Assembly: GCA_023393115.1 (NCBI GenBank)
Contig: JAEWMS010000079.1
Coordinates: 1-45,625, forward strand
Direction: 5' to 3'
From: Bacillota bacterium
GTDB lineage: Bacteria > Bacillota > Clostridia > Acetivibrionales > DSM-1351
Length of the DNA: 45,625 nucleotides
The translations under genes and the position numbers were made by a program. This document shows positions 33,780-42,577 of this stretch, piece by piece (position 1 is the stretch's first letter; every line of letters starts with the position of its first letter). The notes below the pieces were generated by a model. It saw only the letters and a list, made by a program, of their open reading frames with translations. It was not told the DNA's origin and did no database searches.

Positions 33780-33908
33780 TTATTCATTCTGGAAACAATA
33801 TTGATTTTTGGACAGACTTCCCCCTTTAATCAACAAAAATGCTGAAATACGCGCGATATAGTGGGAATTTCTTCCAAGCATAATATTATCCAGAATATTC
33901 ACGTTCAT
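33780..33908 (-). CDS. Leader peptide of the ABC-F gene (42 aa)
   Basis: A short ORF directly upstream of the attenuator, too short for routine calling. It begins MNVNILDNIMLGRNSHYIAR, continues ISAFLLIKGGSLSKNQ and ends YCFQNE. A near-perfect GAGGAGG lies 7 nt before the ATG at 33908; a second ATG sits at 33911. It starts 30 nt downstream of the predicted transcription start and stops 17 nt before the antiterminator arm. Drug-stalled ribosomes on this ORF would let the antiterminator form and the ABC-F gene be read. Its sequence is not one I can match to a named leader. Confidence 0.75.
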   Translation of the reverse strand: MNVNILDNIMLGRNSHYIARISAFLLIKGGSLSKNQYCFQNE

Positions 33909-33946
33909 CATTACACCTCCTCAAAAAGTTATTATCTTACTATTAA

Positions 33947-33975
33947 ATTCTAAACCCATTTGTCATTTGTGTCAA
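33947..33975 (-). promoter_or_regulatory. Promoter of the ABC-F leader
   Basis: On the minus strand TTGACA, 17-bp spacer, TAGAAT (plus coordinates 33970-33975 and 33947-33952). This gives a leader RNA of about 315 nt before the ABC-F ATG. Confidence 0.8.
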
Positions 33976-34162
33976 TTATTCTCAAAAATCTTGCTGGAGC
34001 ACGGTTTCTGTTCAGACCCCAACCTTAACACTCCAAATACCAAAGTTATAAATCTTAAATACTTAGTTTTCTCCATAAACATGACTTTAACTTCAGCATC
34101 GTATTATATTATGTGCAATTTTATGTTAGATAACTAGAGTGGTTGAGACGAGGTGAACAGGA

Positions 34163-34640
34163 TTGTACGAATGGCAAAAACAAATTCAAGTAGTCGTTGA
34201 TGAAATTGACAGATGCATATTTGCTTATTGTGATGAGGCTCCGACACTACGCTTTCTTTCTCGAAGACTGGGTTATTCAGAGTATCATACAACGAGAAAA
34301 TTCAAAGAAATATCGGGTATACAATTTAGGGATTACCTACGGCTTAGAAAGTTAGCCTTTGCGTTAAAAGAGGTTAGAGATAGTGATAAAAGCCTATTGG
34401 ACATTGCTTTTGATTATGGTTTTTCATCACATAAAGCCTATACCGGGGCTTTTAAGGGAACATATGGTGTATCTCCGAATGAATACCGAAAAAACCCAAA
34501 ACCTATGGTTCTTCGTACAAAAATACAACCTTTCGACCGCTACTTTTTAGGATTGGAGAGATTGGATTGATTAAATCTATGGATGAAGTAAAGATTTTTT
34601 TGTAACCATTCCCGCACTCAAGTTCTTACACATTAAAAAC
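34163..34640 (+). pseudogene. AraC-family regulator with two frameshifts and lost C-terminus
   Basis: The first 135 codons (open to 34570) are a normal AraC DNA-binding domain placed N-terminally (LRFLSRRLGYSEYHTTRKFKEI, LLDIAFDYGFSSHKAYTGAFKGTYGVSPNEYRK). Such proteins continue into a GyrI-like ligand-binding domain. The expected continuation is still readable if one G is restored near 34558 (GLIKSMDEVKIF) and one T in the seven-T run near 34595-34601 (VTIPALKFLHIKNNES). After that it stops at the next gene start. So the effector domain is both frameshifted and truncated. The start at 34163 is TTG or a nearby codon; the N-terminus is complete by homology. Confidence 0.75.
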
Positions 34641-34641
34641 A

Positions 34642-35084
34642 ATGAGAGTAGATAAGCAATATTTATCAGATGTTGAATCCATATTGTCACATAGGTATGA
34701 TAATGGAGCTGACTACTGGATTACACAGGACAAACAATTAATAAAAGGAGCCCCTTTCTCCACTCTGGAAAGCGTACTTTATCTATTAGAACTGGGTATG
34801 GACCCAACGGAGCCTTTACTTAAAGAATACGCCGACTTGATATTTAGTACATGGAGAGAAAATGGAAGCTTTAAGTTGTACCCACAAGGCTCTTTTTACC
34901 CATGCCATACCGCCCACGCTGCCGAGGTACTGAGCTCTATGGGATACTTTTCCGATGTCAGTCGCAAGAAACCTTTGAGCATATCTTGGATATTCAGCAT
35001 ACTGATGGGGGCTGGGCGCACTGTGTTCGAAGGGCACTCTGTGTTCTGAAGATATATTGTGTCCGTCGACCACAGTATAAATAA
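34642..35084 (+). pseudogene. Truncated prenyltransferase / squalene-oxidase-repeat-like gene
   Basis: Starts at the ATG at 34642 (MRVDKQYLSDVESILSHR), with alpha-toroid-like features ESVLYLLELGMDP, FSTWRENGSFKLYPQGSFYPCHTAHAAEVLSSMGYFSD. Near 34955-34965 the frame shifts and continues as ETFEHILDIQHTDGGW, the QxxDGGW-like motif of squalene/terpene cyclase repeats. The match then ends and the frame degenerates to 35084. About half or more of the gene is missing. It probably came with the adjacent AraC gene. No functional product is expected. Confidence 0.7.
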
Positions 35085-35216
35085 ACATAGAATTATTGAA
35101 GAACAGATAGTGTTTTACAGTAATTCCATATCGGTATCTTAATGATTATGCTTCTGAGTACGGGAATATAAATAGACTTAAAGATTGGTTAATTGTCCTA
35201 ATGGACTTTTTATTCG

Positions 35217-35951
35217 TTAAATCCTAACAGCATTAGAATCTTCAAGATACCGTGTAAATTCCTGCCCAAATATTTTCGAATATGTTATACCAATAGGCAC
35301 CTCCTGTCCAGTTGTTAAAACCACACTTTTTTGCCTGATACAGGATACATAACTCAAATTAATGATATATGAGCGATGCGTCCGGATAAAGTTTCTTTTC
35401 GACAGTTGATCCTGCAAATATAGCATTGAGGATCGGAAGCTTATCTCCTTCTCTGAATAAAAAACAGATACCATGCACTTTTTCATTATAAAGTGAGAAA
35501 TATCTCTTAATGGTATTGTCTTTCTTTTATTATGGGTCTTAATAGTAAAAACCTCCCGCTCTTTTTTTTGAGCCAGTGAAAACGCCCGTAAGAACACGGA
35601 TTCGAATTCTTCATCCGTTATCCTATTCTTTATCAGGTACTGTACCGGTAAAGGATGAATATCATATGCCTCGTATACATATTCATCACTTGACGCGATA
35701 AATATGATTTCCGAGCAGCAACCTCTCTTTCTTATTTCCTTTGCTGTTTCAATACCATTAAGCTTTCCAACCAGCGTAACATCTATGTATATAATATCAG
35801 CAAGTTCAAAATCCTCCGATAGAAGTTCTTCACCGCTATGAAAAGTGTTTATATTGATATAAAGATGATTCTTACTTGCTATATCTTTTATAGCAGATGC
35901 TAATCCACATTTGGTGGATATGTTATTATCACAGACATAAATGTTAATCAT
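35217..35951 (-). CDS. LytTR-family response regulator (AgrA-like)
   Basis: 244 residues. The receiver domain (1-125) has phosphoacceptor Asp57 (IIYIDVTLVG) and a conserved Lys (YLIKNRI). The acidic pocket is Asp8-Asn9 where most relatives have two acids. The LytTR DNA-binding domain (about 135-238) shows SFRSSMLYLQDQL, FIRTHRSYIINLSYV and PIGITYSK. Regulators of this kind bind pairs of short CAGTTAA-like repeats and partner GHKL kinases of the AgrC type. A truncated GHKL kinase lies at 43652-44585, on the same strand but about 8 kb away, with the che operon between. GAGGTG precedes the ATG. Confidence 0.9.
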   Translation of the reverse strand: MINIYVCDNNISTKCGLASAIKDIASKNHLYININTFHSGEELLSEDFELADIIYIDVTLVGKLNGIETAKEIRKRGCCSEIIFIASSDEYVYEAYDIHPLPVQYLIKNRITDEEFESVFLRAFSLAQKKEREVFTIKTHNKRKTIPLRDISHFIMKKCMVSVFYSEKEISFRSSMLYLQDQLSKRNFIRTHRSYIINLSYVSCIRQKSVVLTTGQEVPIGITYSKIFGQEFTRYLEDSNAVRI

Positions 35952-36314
35952 TACATCACCTCAAGCTTTCCACCCGCTGTTTATAATTTTTGTCTGACAA
36001 AGAACACATACTTAATGTTAATTGAGAAAATCCAGTTTTAATCACTTCATATTAAACGGGAATGTCAAGATTTGCTGATGTCATAGTATTTTTATTGTGA
36101 TATCGGCGGTGATTTCTCTCCATCTTCCTTTTGCCATCTACAAACAATGTCATAAGCTGGACTAAGATATGTGTTTTTTCGTCCTCCAACCACATTTCGT
36201 CAGAAGATTATAATCAAACCGTATCTTGAACGGACAAATAGATGCCGTTTGAACCTAGTATGACATCGATGGCATGTTAAAACAGTACCCCTCTTTTCAT
36301 ATACAATTCTTTAG
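35952..36314. other. Intergenic region between cheY and the LytTR gene
   Basis: No convincing gene. A minus-strand 47-codon frame (MWLEDEKTHILVQLM...) and an overlapping frame have no ribosome binding site and no family I recognise. They may be debris. An imperfect palindrome around ATCGAT sits near 36261-36274. Confidence 0.4.
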
Positions 36315-36671
36315 CTACAATACCTTATTTAAGGTTTGAACAACAAACTCTTCCTTAAATGGTTTAACAATAAAGGATTTTGCCCCGCTTATCACCGCTT
36401 CCCTTACCATAGGCTCTTGCCCCATAGCCGAAACCATAACTACCTTAGCCTTGGGATCATACTGCTTAATAGCCTTTAATGCCTCTATGCCATCCAGCAC
36501 AGGCATAGTTATGTCCATAGTCACAGCATCAGGGTTGAGCTTCTTGTACATATTAATACCTACCAAACCATTTTCCGCTTCGCCCACAACCTCAAATCCG
36601 TTTCTTTCAAGAATCATCTTAATAGAGACTCTCATAAAGGCAGCATCGTCCACTATAAGCACCTTTTTCAT
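36315..36671 (-). CDS. cheY: CheY chemotaxis response regulator
   Basis: 118 residues, a stand-alone receiver domain of normal length. It has the acidic pair in VLIVDDAAFMR, the phosphoacceptor Asp in DAVTMDITMP, the switch Ser/Ala in VVMVSAMGQ and Lys in FIVKPFKEE. Phospho-CheY binds the flagellar motor switch in motile bacteria. It is last in the che gene run and has AAGGAGAGG before its ATG. It lies 177 bp from cheX. Confidence 0.94.
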   Translation of the reverse strand: MKKVLIVDDAAFMRVSIKMILERNGFEVVGEAENGLVGINMYKKLNPDAVTMDITMPVLDGIEALKAIKQYDPKAKVVMVSAMGQEPMVREAVISGAKSFIVKPFKEEFVVQTLNKVL

Positions 36672-36847
36672 AAAATCCTCTCCTTATAAAATACGTTAGT
36701 TTTTGCCAACTTAACTATATAGAATTAATTTGCTTGTGATGGTTTCAGAGCTTTTTAAAAACGATGACCTCCATACGTATATTACTTAGCTGCTAAAAAC
36801 TCAAATATAAGAAAAGTACCCTTTAACCATATTGCTAGAACTGCCTA

Positions 36848-37306
36848 TCATTCCATGAATATATTTATTGTTATTACACCATGTCCATCAATTGACAATG
36901 GAATCCCAATTGTTTGTAGTTTGTTTGATATCTCAATGCCATGGCCTGACATCAGGGATGGAGGTGTAATATCAACATTAATAGATTTCTCGCCTAACAA
37001 TGTACACGTTTTTCCCATAATCATATTGCCCATTTCACAAATAGCGCTCTTGCTGATTTCATCCAAATCATCAACATGTACACCACCCATCATTGCAGAA
37101 GCTATCTTCATCGCGGACTCCTTAGATAACTCAAAATAAACTTGTCCCCTTAGTTTTCCGACAACCCCAAACACTACCATTAATTGATCTACTAAAAAGT
37201 GTGAGTCTTTCAAGTAAACTTTTCCTAAAGAAGTCTCTGTACCGCAAAGCGTTTTTAGAACTGACTTTGCAGCTAGTATAAACGGATTTATATTTTCTAC
37301 ATCCAT
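36848..37306 (-). CDS. cheX: CheX-type CheY phosphatase
   Basis: 152 residues. It has the CheX/CheC/FliY phosphatase helix motif as AICEMGNMIMG (Glu and Asn in the E-x-x-N pattern). CheX proteins dimerise and dephosphorylate CheY-P. This resets the signal in bacteria lacking CheZ. Only one such helix is present, as expected for CheX rather than CheC. It is preceded by GGAAAAGGAA and lies 250 bp downstream of the HD-GYP gene on the same strand. Confidence 0.9.
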   Translation of the reverse strand: MDVENINPFILAAKSVLKTLCGTETSLGKVYLKDSHFLVDQLMVVFGVVGKLRGQVYFELSKESAMKIASAMMGGVHVDDLDEISKSAICEMGNMIMGKTCTLLGEKSINVDITPPSLMSGHGIEISNKLQTIGIPLSIDGHGVITINIFME

Positions 37307-37554
37307 TTCCTTTTCCTCTCTTCTTGCTTTCTAACAGCTAAAATTCATATATATAAACGTATTCCCTGTAATCAATATCTCATTTTCATAAGCATTCAGA
37401 ATCTCTATCTTGAGATCGTAAATCAATAATCAGCTTTTATATTATTTCTCGTCGGTAGAAAACCCATAAAATAGTAGTACTAATTAATGTAATAAGCATA
37501 AATAAAATATATTTTATTGGTTTTGGAAAATATCTGATTCATAATTCACTTTTA

Positions 37555-38448
37555 CTAATATGAGTTTATTTTTCGCAAAGTCCTAACATGTAAGTCGTCT
37601 TCATCCATAATCACTTTAATAAAAAGATCTGTAATCTCCGGATCAAACTGAGTACCAGCATTTCTTTTAAGCTCATAGATTGCTTCTTCTCTAATCATGG
37701 CTTTTCTGTAAGCACGATCATTTGTCATTGCGTCAAAGGCGTCTATTACTGAAAGGATGCGACAGAGTGTAGGAATTTCATCTCCCTTCAGCCCACGCGG
37801 ATAGCCATTACCGTCCCAGTGTTCATGATGTGAAAGAATCAAACCGGCATCCATTGAGAGTTCAGGAAATGCTCGAACAATCTGGTAGCCATTCTCAGTA
37901 TGTCGTTTCATTTCTTCCCACTCTGCCAAGGTGAGAGAACCTGGCTTCTTCAAGGTATTCGAATTGATGCATGCTTTCCCTATATCATGCAATAGGGCGA
38001 GTATAGAAAGGTCGTTCATCTCTTTTGACGAAAGCTGAAGCATACTCCCTATGGAATGGCAGTATTTCTCCATTCTCCTTGAGTGCTCCTCTGTCTCATG
38101 ACTCTTTTCATAAAGTATTAAAAGCAGTGTATTTATGATTGCATTTCGGTAGCTCTTGCCGTCCGGAAACTTTTGATTATCCAAATACTCCTTGGCTTCT
38201 TGAATAACTGCTTGGATGCTTTTATCCAGTACCTCTTTGACTACACACTCGATCGAAATACTCATATTCAGACCACTCTCTTCCGTTTTAATATTGTTAA
38301 TTTGGTTTTTATCTGGCCATTTTCTCTGTTCCAGACACATTGATATACAATAAGTTCCAAGGTAGCCGATTAAATTAATGGCGTTACCAATACCGAATAG
38401 GGTGGTATTCATAACTATCTTAGATATGATATAAATATCATGAAACAC
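37555..38448 (-). CDS. HD-GYP domain protein, probable c-di-GMP phosphodiesterase
   Basis: 297 residues. A hydrophobic N-terminal stretch (about 6-40) suggests membrane association. The HD-GYP domain (about 110-280) is complete: SHETEEHSRRMEKYC, LLHDIGK, HTENGYQIV, SHHEHWDGNGYPRGLKGDEIP, VIDAFDAMTNDRAYR. Such domains cleave c-di-GMP and so favour motility. The GTG at 38448 is the chosen start: AAGGAAG lies 7 nt upstream and the gene follows cheD by 12 bp. A cyclic-nucleotide phosphodiesterase inside a che operon couples second-messenger level to chemotaxis. Confidence 0.9.
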   Translation of the reverse strand: MFHDIYIISKIVMNTTLFGIGNAINLIGYLGTYCISMCLEQRKWPDKNQINNIKTEESGLNMSISIECVVKEVLDKSIQAVIQEAKEYLDNQKFPDGKSYRNAIINTLLLILYEKSHETEEHSRRMEKYCHSIGSMLQLSSKEMNDLSILALLHDIGKACINSNTLKKPGSLTLAEWEEMKRHTENGYQIVRAFPELSMDAGLILSHHEHWDGNGYPRGLKGDEIPTLCRILSVIDAFDAMTNDRAYRKAMIREEAIYELKRNAGTQFDPEITDLFIKVIMDEDDLHVRTLRKINSY

Positions 38449-38460
38449 TAAAATACTTCC

Positions 38461-38940
38461 TTAATATATAATCGGTTGGCGGCTAACTCTAACCAATCCA
38501 GTTTTCACATCCATAACTAAGGTCCTGCTTTCATAACCATGTAAATCGGCTTTATGAATTTTCAACCCTAATACATGCAGCATATATTTTACAACTTCAA
38601 TGTTCCGCCTTCCTACGTTGTAAATATTATTATGGAATCTGGAATCCGCCCCTCCATAAATTTGAACATGAAGATCTTCCTTCCTGCAGCTGTATTTTGT
38701 GCACATTGTGCTTATTAGTAAAGGAATGCCTGTTTCAGCAAAATAACCCGGGCGCTCCTCTCTGTCATTATTGTTAAGCGGGGTAGGGAGGACCAAATGG
38801 ATCATACCTGCCACCCTTTTCACCGGATTGTAGACAGTGACCGCTACACAGGATGCCAAAGCGAAAGTCCGTAAGATGTCGTCTTCTCTATCAGATACGA
38901 TATATTCTCCCAATCTTGCAACCAACTCCATCATAATCAC
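38461..38940 (-). CDS. cheD: CheD receptor glutamine deamidase
   Basis: 159 residues. It has the catalytic triad region of the CheD family: Cys in TFALASCVAVTVY, His in RVAGMIHLVLP, and the conserved QIYGGADSRF and NVGRRNIE. CheD deamidates receptor glutamines and, in Gram-positives, is modulated by CheC/CheX-type phosphatases. It overlaps the end of cheB by 4 nt, showing translational coupling. The start may be GTG 38940 or the ATGs 6-9 nt further in. Confidence 0.92.
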   Translation of the reverse strand: MIMMELVARLGEYIVSDREDDILRTFALASCVAVTVYNPVKRVAGMIHLVLPTPLNNNDREERPGYFAETGIPLLISTMCTKYSCRKEDLHVQIYGGADSRFHNNIYNVGRRNIEVVKYMLHVLGLKIHKADLHGYESRTLVMDVKTGLVRVSRQPIIY

Positions 38941-39962
38941 CTACTGATCATATTAAGTAATACTTGGGGTATGCTTCCTAATGCTGCCTGTATTTCCACA
39001 GCTCCTATATCAAAGGCTACCTTTGGCATTCCGTACACAATTGACGACGCTTCATCCTGGCCGATGGTCCTGTTACCTTTCCATCGCATGGCAAGAAGTC
39101 CTTTTGCCCCGTCATTTCCCATGCCTGTCAATAAAATCCCTATGGCACATCCGCCCGCTTCTTTCGCTACCGATTCGAACAGGACGTCCACTGAGGGGCA
39201 GTGTCCGTTGACTTTTTCTCCATGAAAGCACTCTACCTGATATCTTCTTCCGACCTTTTTTATCCGCATGTGTTTGTCTCCCGGAGCAATAAGCACCGTT
39301 CCTTGATCTGCATAATCCCCTGTCTCAGCCTCTTTGACCCTAAGAGAGGTTTGGGTGTCTAGTCTTTCAGCAAACATCCTTGAAAAAACTGGTGGAATAT
39401 GCTGAGTAATCACGATTCCCGGAATAGTTGAGGGTAGATAACGTAATACATTGTAAATAGCTTCTGTGCCCCCGGTAGAGGCACCAATGGCAATAATATT
39501 GTCGGCACTTTGTATCATATTACCTGGTACTTTTATTGCTACATTTTCTATCCTGGAAGCAATCTTGACAGTCGAAGCTATCTTTATTCTCTGAACCAGA
39601 TCACAGATGAATTTTTCGACACCTTTTGGCGATTGAATATCAGGTTTTACAACAAAATCGATTGCCCCCGCTTCCAACGCCTCAAAAACTGCATTACTAA
39701 TTGTGCTGACCATAATAATAGGTACGAAGTATTGGGGTAGCAACCTACGTACAAATTCAATTCCATTCATCCTGGGCATTTCCACATCACAGGTAATCAC
39801 ATCAGGATGGAACTTAACAATTTTATCCCTAGCTTCAAACGGGTCTCCGGCTAAAGCTACGACTTCAACTAGTGGTTCAGACGAAATCCCTCTTCTTATA
39901 ACCTCACGGAACATCATGCTATCATCAACTATCAATACTTTAATCTTTTTCCGGTCCTCCAT
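38937..39962 (-). CDS. cheB: CheB receptor methylesterase/deamidase
   Basis: 341 residues from the preferred ATG at 39962 (GGAG, 9 nt upstream; a GTG at 39968 is the alternative). The receiver domain has IVDDSMMFR and DVITCDVEMPRMNG. The methylesterase domain has catalytic Ser in IGASTGGTEA, His in TQHIPP and Asp in GMGNDGA. It removes methyl groups from MCPs when phosphorylated by CheA. It follows cheR within 10 bp and overlaps cheD. Confidence 0.95.
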   Translation of the reverse strand: MEDRKKIKVLIVDDSMMFREVIRRGISSEPLVEVVALAGDPFEARDKIVKFHPDVITCDVEMPRMNGIEFVRRLLPQYFVPIIMVSTISNAVFEALEAGAIDFVVKPDIQSPKGVEKFICDLVQRIKIASTVKIASRIENVAIKVPGNMIQSADNIIAIGASTGGTEAIYNVLRYLPSTIPGIVITQHIPPVFSRMFAERLDTQTSLRVKEAETGDYADQGTVLIAPGDKHMRIKKVGRRYQVECFHGEKVNGHCPSVDVLFESVAKEAGGCAIGILLTGMGNDGAKGLLAMRWKGNRTIGQDEASSIVYGMPKVAFDIGAVEIQAALGSIPQVLLNMISR

Positions 39963-39968
39963 ACCCAC

Positions 39969-40784
39969 CTACTCCTTTCTATAGACGGCTGGCATAATGT
40001 ACTTATACCTGGTAAAATCACGGTTTAGGGACTCGGAATGCCCTAAAAACAAGTAACCACCATATTCAGTCTTGTCATACAGTTTTTCAACCAATTCATT
40101 TTTAGTCTTATTATCGAAATAGATCATTACATTCCTGCAAAAAATCACATGGAATTTCTGTCTAAATGGAAATACAGAATCCATTAAATTAAGCTTTCGA
40201 TATATCACTTCATTCCTGATTTTGTCAGTCAGGATGGTATTTTCAGCATCAATCTCTTTAAAATAATTCAGCTTCCAAGATGCAGGTAAAGCCGAAATTC
40301 TCTCTTTGCTGTACACACCCTTTTTTGCAGTTTCAAGAACATTGTTGGAGATATCGGTGGCTAATATTTTTGCATCCCACCATATTTTTTCCTTCCCAAA
40401 AAACTCATCGATAATCATCGCAAGGGTATAAGATTCTTCCCCCGATGAACATGCCGCGCTCCAAATCCTTAAATCCTTGTCCTTCACCACTCTGGAAAGA
40501 TAAGGAAGTATATTATCCCTAAAATAGTAAAAGTGGTCTGCCTCCCGCATGAAAAAGGTGTGGTTCGTGGTAATTTTGTCAATGAGGGTAACAACCGCTT
40601 GTCCTGTTGTGTCAGATACCACATAGTTTAAATATTCGGATAAACTTTTTATGTTCTTGCTTTGAAGAACATTGTTAAGTCTTCCGGACACCATGGTCTG
40701 CTTTTCCCCACTCAAATTGATACCATAATTGGTTTTTATGAATTCCGCAAATTGCTTAAAATCTTTTTCTGTAATGTTAACCAT
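39969..40784 (-). CDS. cheR: CheR receptor methyltransferase
   Basis: 271 residues from the ATG at 40784 (GAGAGG and GTGAGG upstream; the longer ORF to 40811 has no better signal). It has the CheR N-terminal helical domain, then the SAM-binding domain: IWSAACSSGEESYTLAM, ILATDISN, and FCRNVMIYFD. It methylates glutamates of chemoreceptors using S-adenosylmethionine. Its adjacency to cheB gives the adaptation pair. Confidence 0.95.
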   Translation of the reverse strand: MVNITEKDFKQFAEFIKTNYGINLSGEKQTMVSGRLNNVLQSKNIKSLSEYLNYVVSDTTGQAVVTLIDKITTNHTFFMREADHFYYFRDNILPYLSRVVKDKDLRIWSAACSSGEESYTLAMIIDEFFGKEKIWWDAKILATDISNNVLETAKKGVYSKERISALPASWKLNYFKEIDAENTILTDKIRNEVIYRKLNLMDSVFPFRQKFHVIFCRNVMIYFDNKTKNELVEKLYDKTEYGGYLFLGHSESLNRDFTRYKYIMPAVYRKE

Positions 40785-40920
40785 ATCCTCACCGCCTCTC
40801 CAGATACCCATTTCAAGCCTTATCTACTTTGGGAAAATAACTTTTTTCAATCATTTTCCACTATAATTATCCATGTACGAGCCTCTGCAGCCCAATTTCA
40901 TCGTACTTATTGTTCATTAT

Positions 40921-41421
40921 TTACAAATCAGGTATAGAAGTGTTAAGTTTATCTATATCTCTATCATTGAGTAATTTATAACAGTCAAGGATAAGTTTCA
41001 TATCGTTTCCAACCTTACCTATGCCCTTTATATACCTGTTGCTTATTTTATTAACCTCTGGTGGATTGACAATCTCACCTTCCGGTATCGAAAGCACTTC
41101 TGAAACACTGTCAACGATTAGCCCAATAAAGGTGTCGTCAATATCAATAACAATAATACAGGTCCTATCGTTATACTCCTTAAATGGCTTACTAAATCTA
41201 AGTCTTACATCCATAACAGGAATGATTATTCCTCTCAAGTTAATAATTCCCTTAATATACTCCGGTAGTTCCGGTACTTTAGTAATAGCCTGAATACCAA
41301 TAATCTCGAGGACATATCGGATTTCGATCCCATACATCTCGCTTCCCATTGAAAACGTGAGAAACTTTCCTTTCTGTGTATCTTCATGTTCCATTGATTC
41401 CTGAACATTCATCTGTGCCAT
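40921..41421 (-). CDS. cheW: CheW coupling protein
   Basis: 166 residues from the ATG at 41421, with AAAGGAG 7 nt upstream; the ORF is open to 41481 without a better start. A single CheW domain with IEIRYVLEIIG, ELPEYIKGIINLRGIIIPVMDVRLRF and the C-terminal YIKGIGKVGNDMKLILD. It links MCPs to CheA. It lies downstream of the MCP remnant and upstream of cheR. Confidence 0.93.
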   Translation of the reverse strand: MAQMNVQESMEHEDTQKGKFLTFSMGSEMYGIEIRYVLEIIGIQAITKVPELPEYIKGIINLRGIIIPVMDVRLRFSKPFKEYNDRTCIIVIDIDDTFIGLIVDSVSEVLSIPEGEIVNPPEVNKISNRYIKGIGKVGNDMKLILDCYKLLNDRDIDKLNTSIPDL

Positions 41422-41518
41422 TCTAATACTCCTTTCTTGTAAGGAGGAAAGAAAGTCTCCCGCCTCCCTTTCCAGCCTCATATATTCTATATCAATTCTC
41501 TTTTACTGCCTTTTATCA

Positions 41519-42577
41519 TCAATACTTACCGAATTCACTGTCACTCAACGCTATTTTCCTTAAACCGGTGACTGCGGCCTCTGTAGCAGCCTCTGCAGCC
41601 CCATTATCATCGAGCCTTTTATTTATGTTCATACTGTCAAGCATCCGTAAAACCTCAGGATTAATATCCTCTAATCCTCTATAAGATGGATGCTGAACTT
41701 CTTTTTTCAGTTTAAACCTGCCCACCTGCTCTTTCAGGAGTTCTGCCTGACTTGCCAATTCTTCGCTGGAAGCCGCACATTCCTCGGAAGTTGCCGAGTT
41801 GGTTTGAACTACCTGTGATATCTGCATCACTCCTTGGTTGATCTGTGCAATACCTGTCGCCTGTTCATTGGAAGATACAGCAATGCTGCTTACCAGACTT
41901 GCTACTTTTTCTACTCCTTCAACAATTCCGGCGAGTGCACTAGCCGTTTCATTTGCTATTTTAGTTCCACCTTCCGCTTTCCTTATGGAGTTCTCGATCA
42001 TATCGGTTGTTTCTTTCGCTGCATTCTTTGAGGCCGCCGCAAGGTTTCTCACTTCTTCTGCAACGACTGCAAAGCCTTTCCCGTGCTGTCCCGCCCTTGC
42101 TGCTTCTACTGCGGCATTGAGTGCTAAAATGTTAGTCTGGAATGCGATTTCATCAATAACCTTGATAATCTTTGCGATACTAGATGAAGAATCATTGATA
42201 TCCTGCATTGCCTTGAGCATCTCTTTCATTTGCTCATTGCCTCGTTCCGCATTTACCCTCGCAGTAGCCGCTAAACCATTCGCATTATTTGCATGTTCGG
42301 CATTACCTTTTGTTTGAGATGAAATTTCTTCAATGGAAGCAGTAAGCTGTTCAATAGCACTGGCTTGCTCTGTTGCGCCCTGTGAAAGAGCCATGCTGGA
42401 GTCAGAAATCTGCTTAGCCCCCGATGCTACCTGTTCTGATGCAGCAGTAATACTAGCTAATACTTCATTATTTTTTACAACCAGCTCATGAAGCTTTTTA
42501 CCGAGCAGGTCATTTTCTGATTTAATTGTGACATCAACAGTCAAGTCTCCGGCAGCAATTTTTAAAGCCTTGTTCAC
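41519..42577 (-). pseudogene. MCP C-terminal portion, N-terminus lost
   Basis: 352 codons of a methyl-accepting chemotaxis protein from the end of HAMP onward (KIAAGDLTVDVTIKSENDL), through a complete signalling hairpin with DEIAFQTNILALNAAVEAAR and GFAVVAEEVRNLA. The sensor domain and both membrane helices are absent. Upstream it is joined directly, out of frame, to a truncated cheA. The GTG at 42577 has no ribosome binding site, so expression would rely on reinitiation after the cheA stop at 42534. It could act as a soluble receptor if made, but most likely it is a deletion product. Confidence 0.82.

Noticed and set aside
35105..35220. Plus-strand frame VIPYRYLNDYASEYGNINRL ending near 35222
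   Set aside because: Short, with an in-frame stop just upstream and overlapping the end of the LytTR gene. It may be debris but no family could be named.
37400..37520. Small membrane peptide (MLITLISTTILWVFYRREII) on the minus strand
   Set aside because: It has no ribosome binding site and a stop lies closely upstream. It may be a chance hydrophobic frame in AT-rich DNA or a remnant of a membrane protein.
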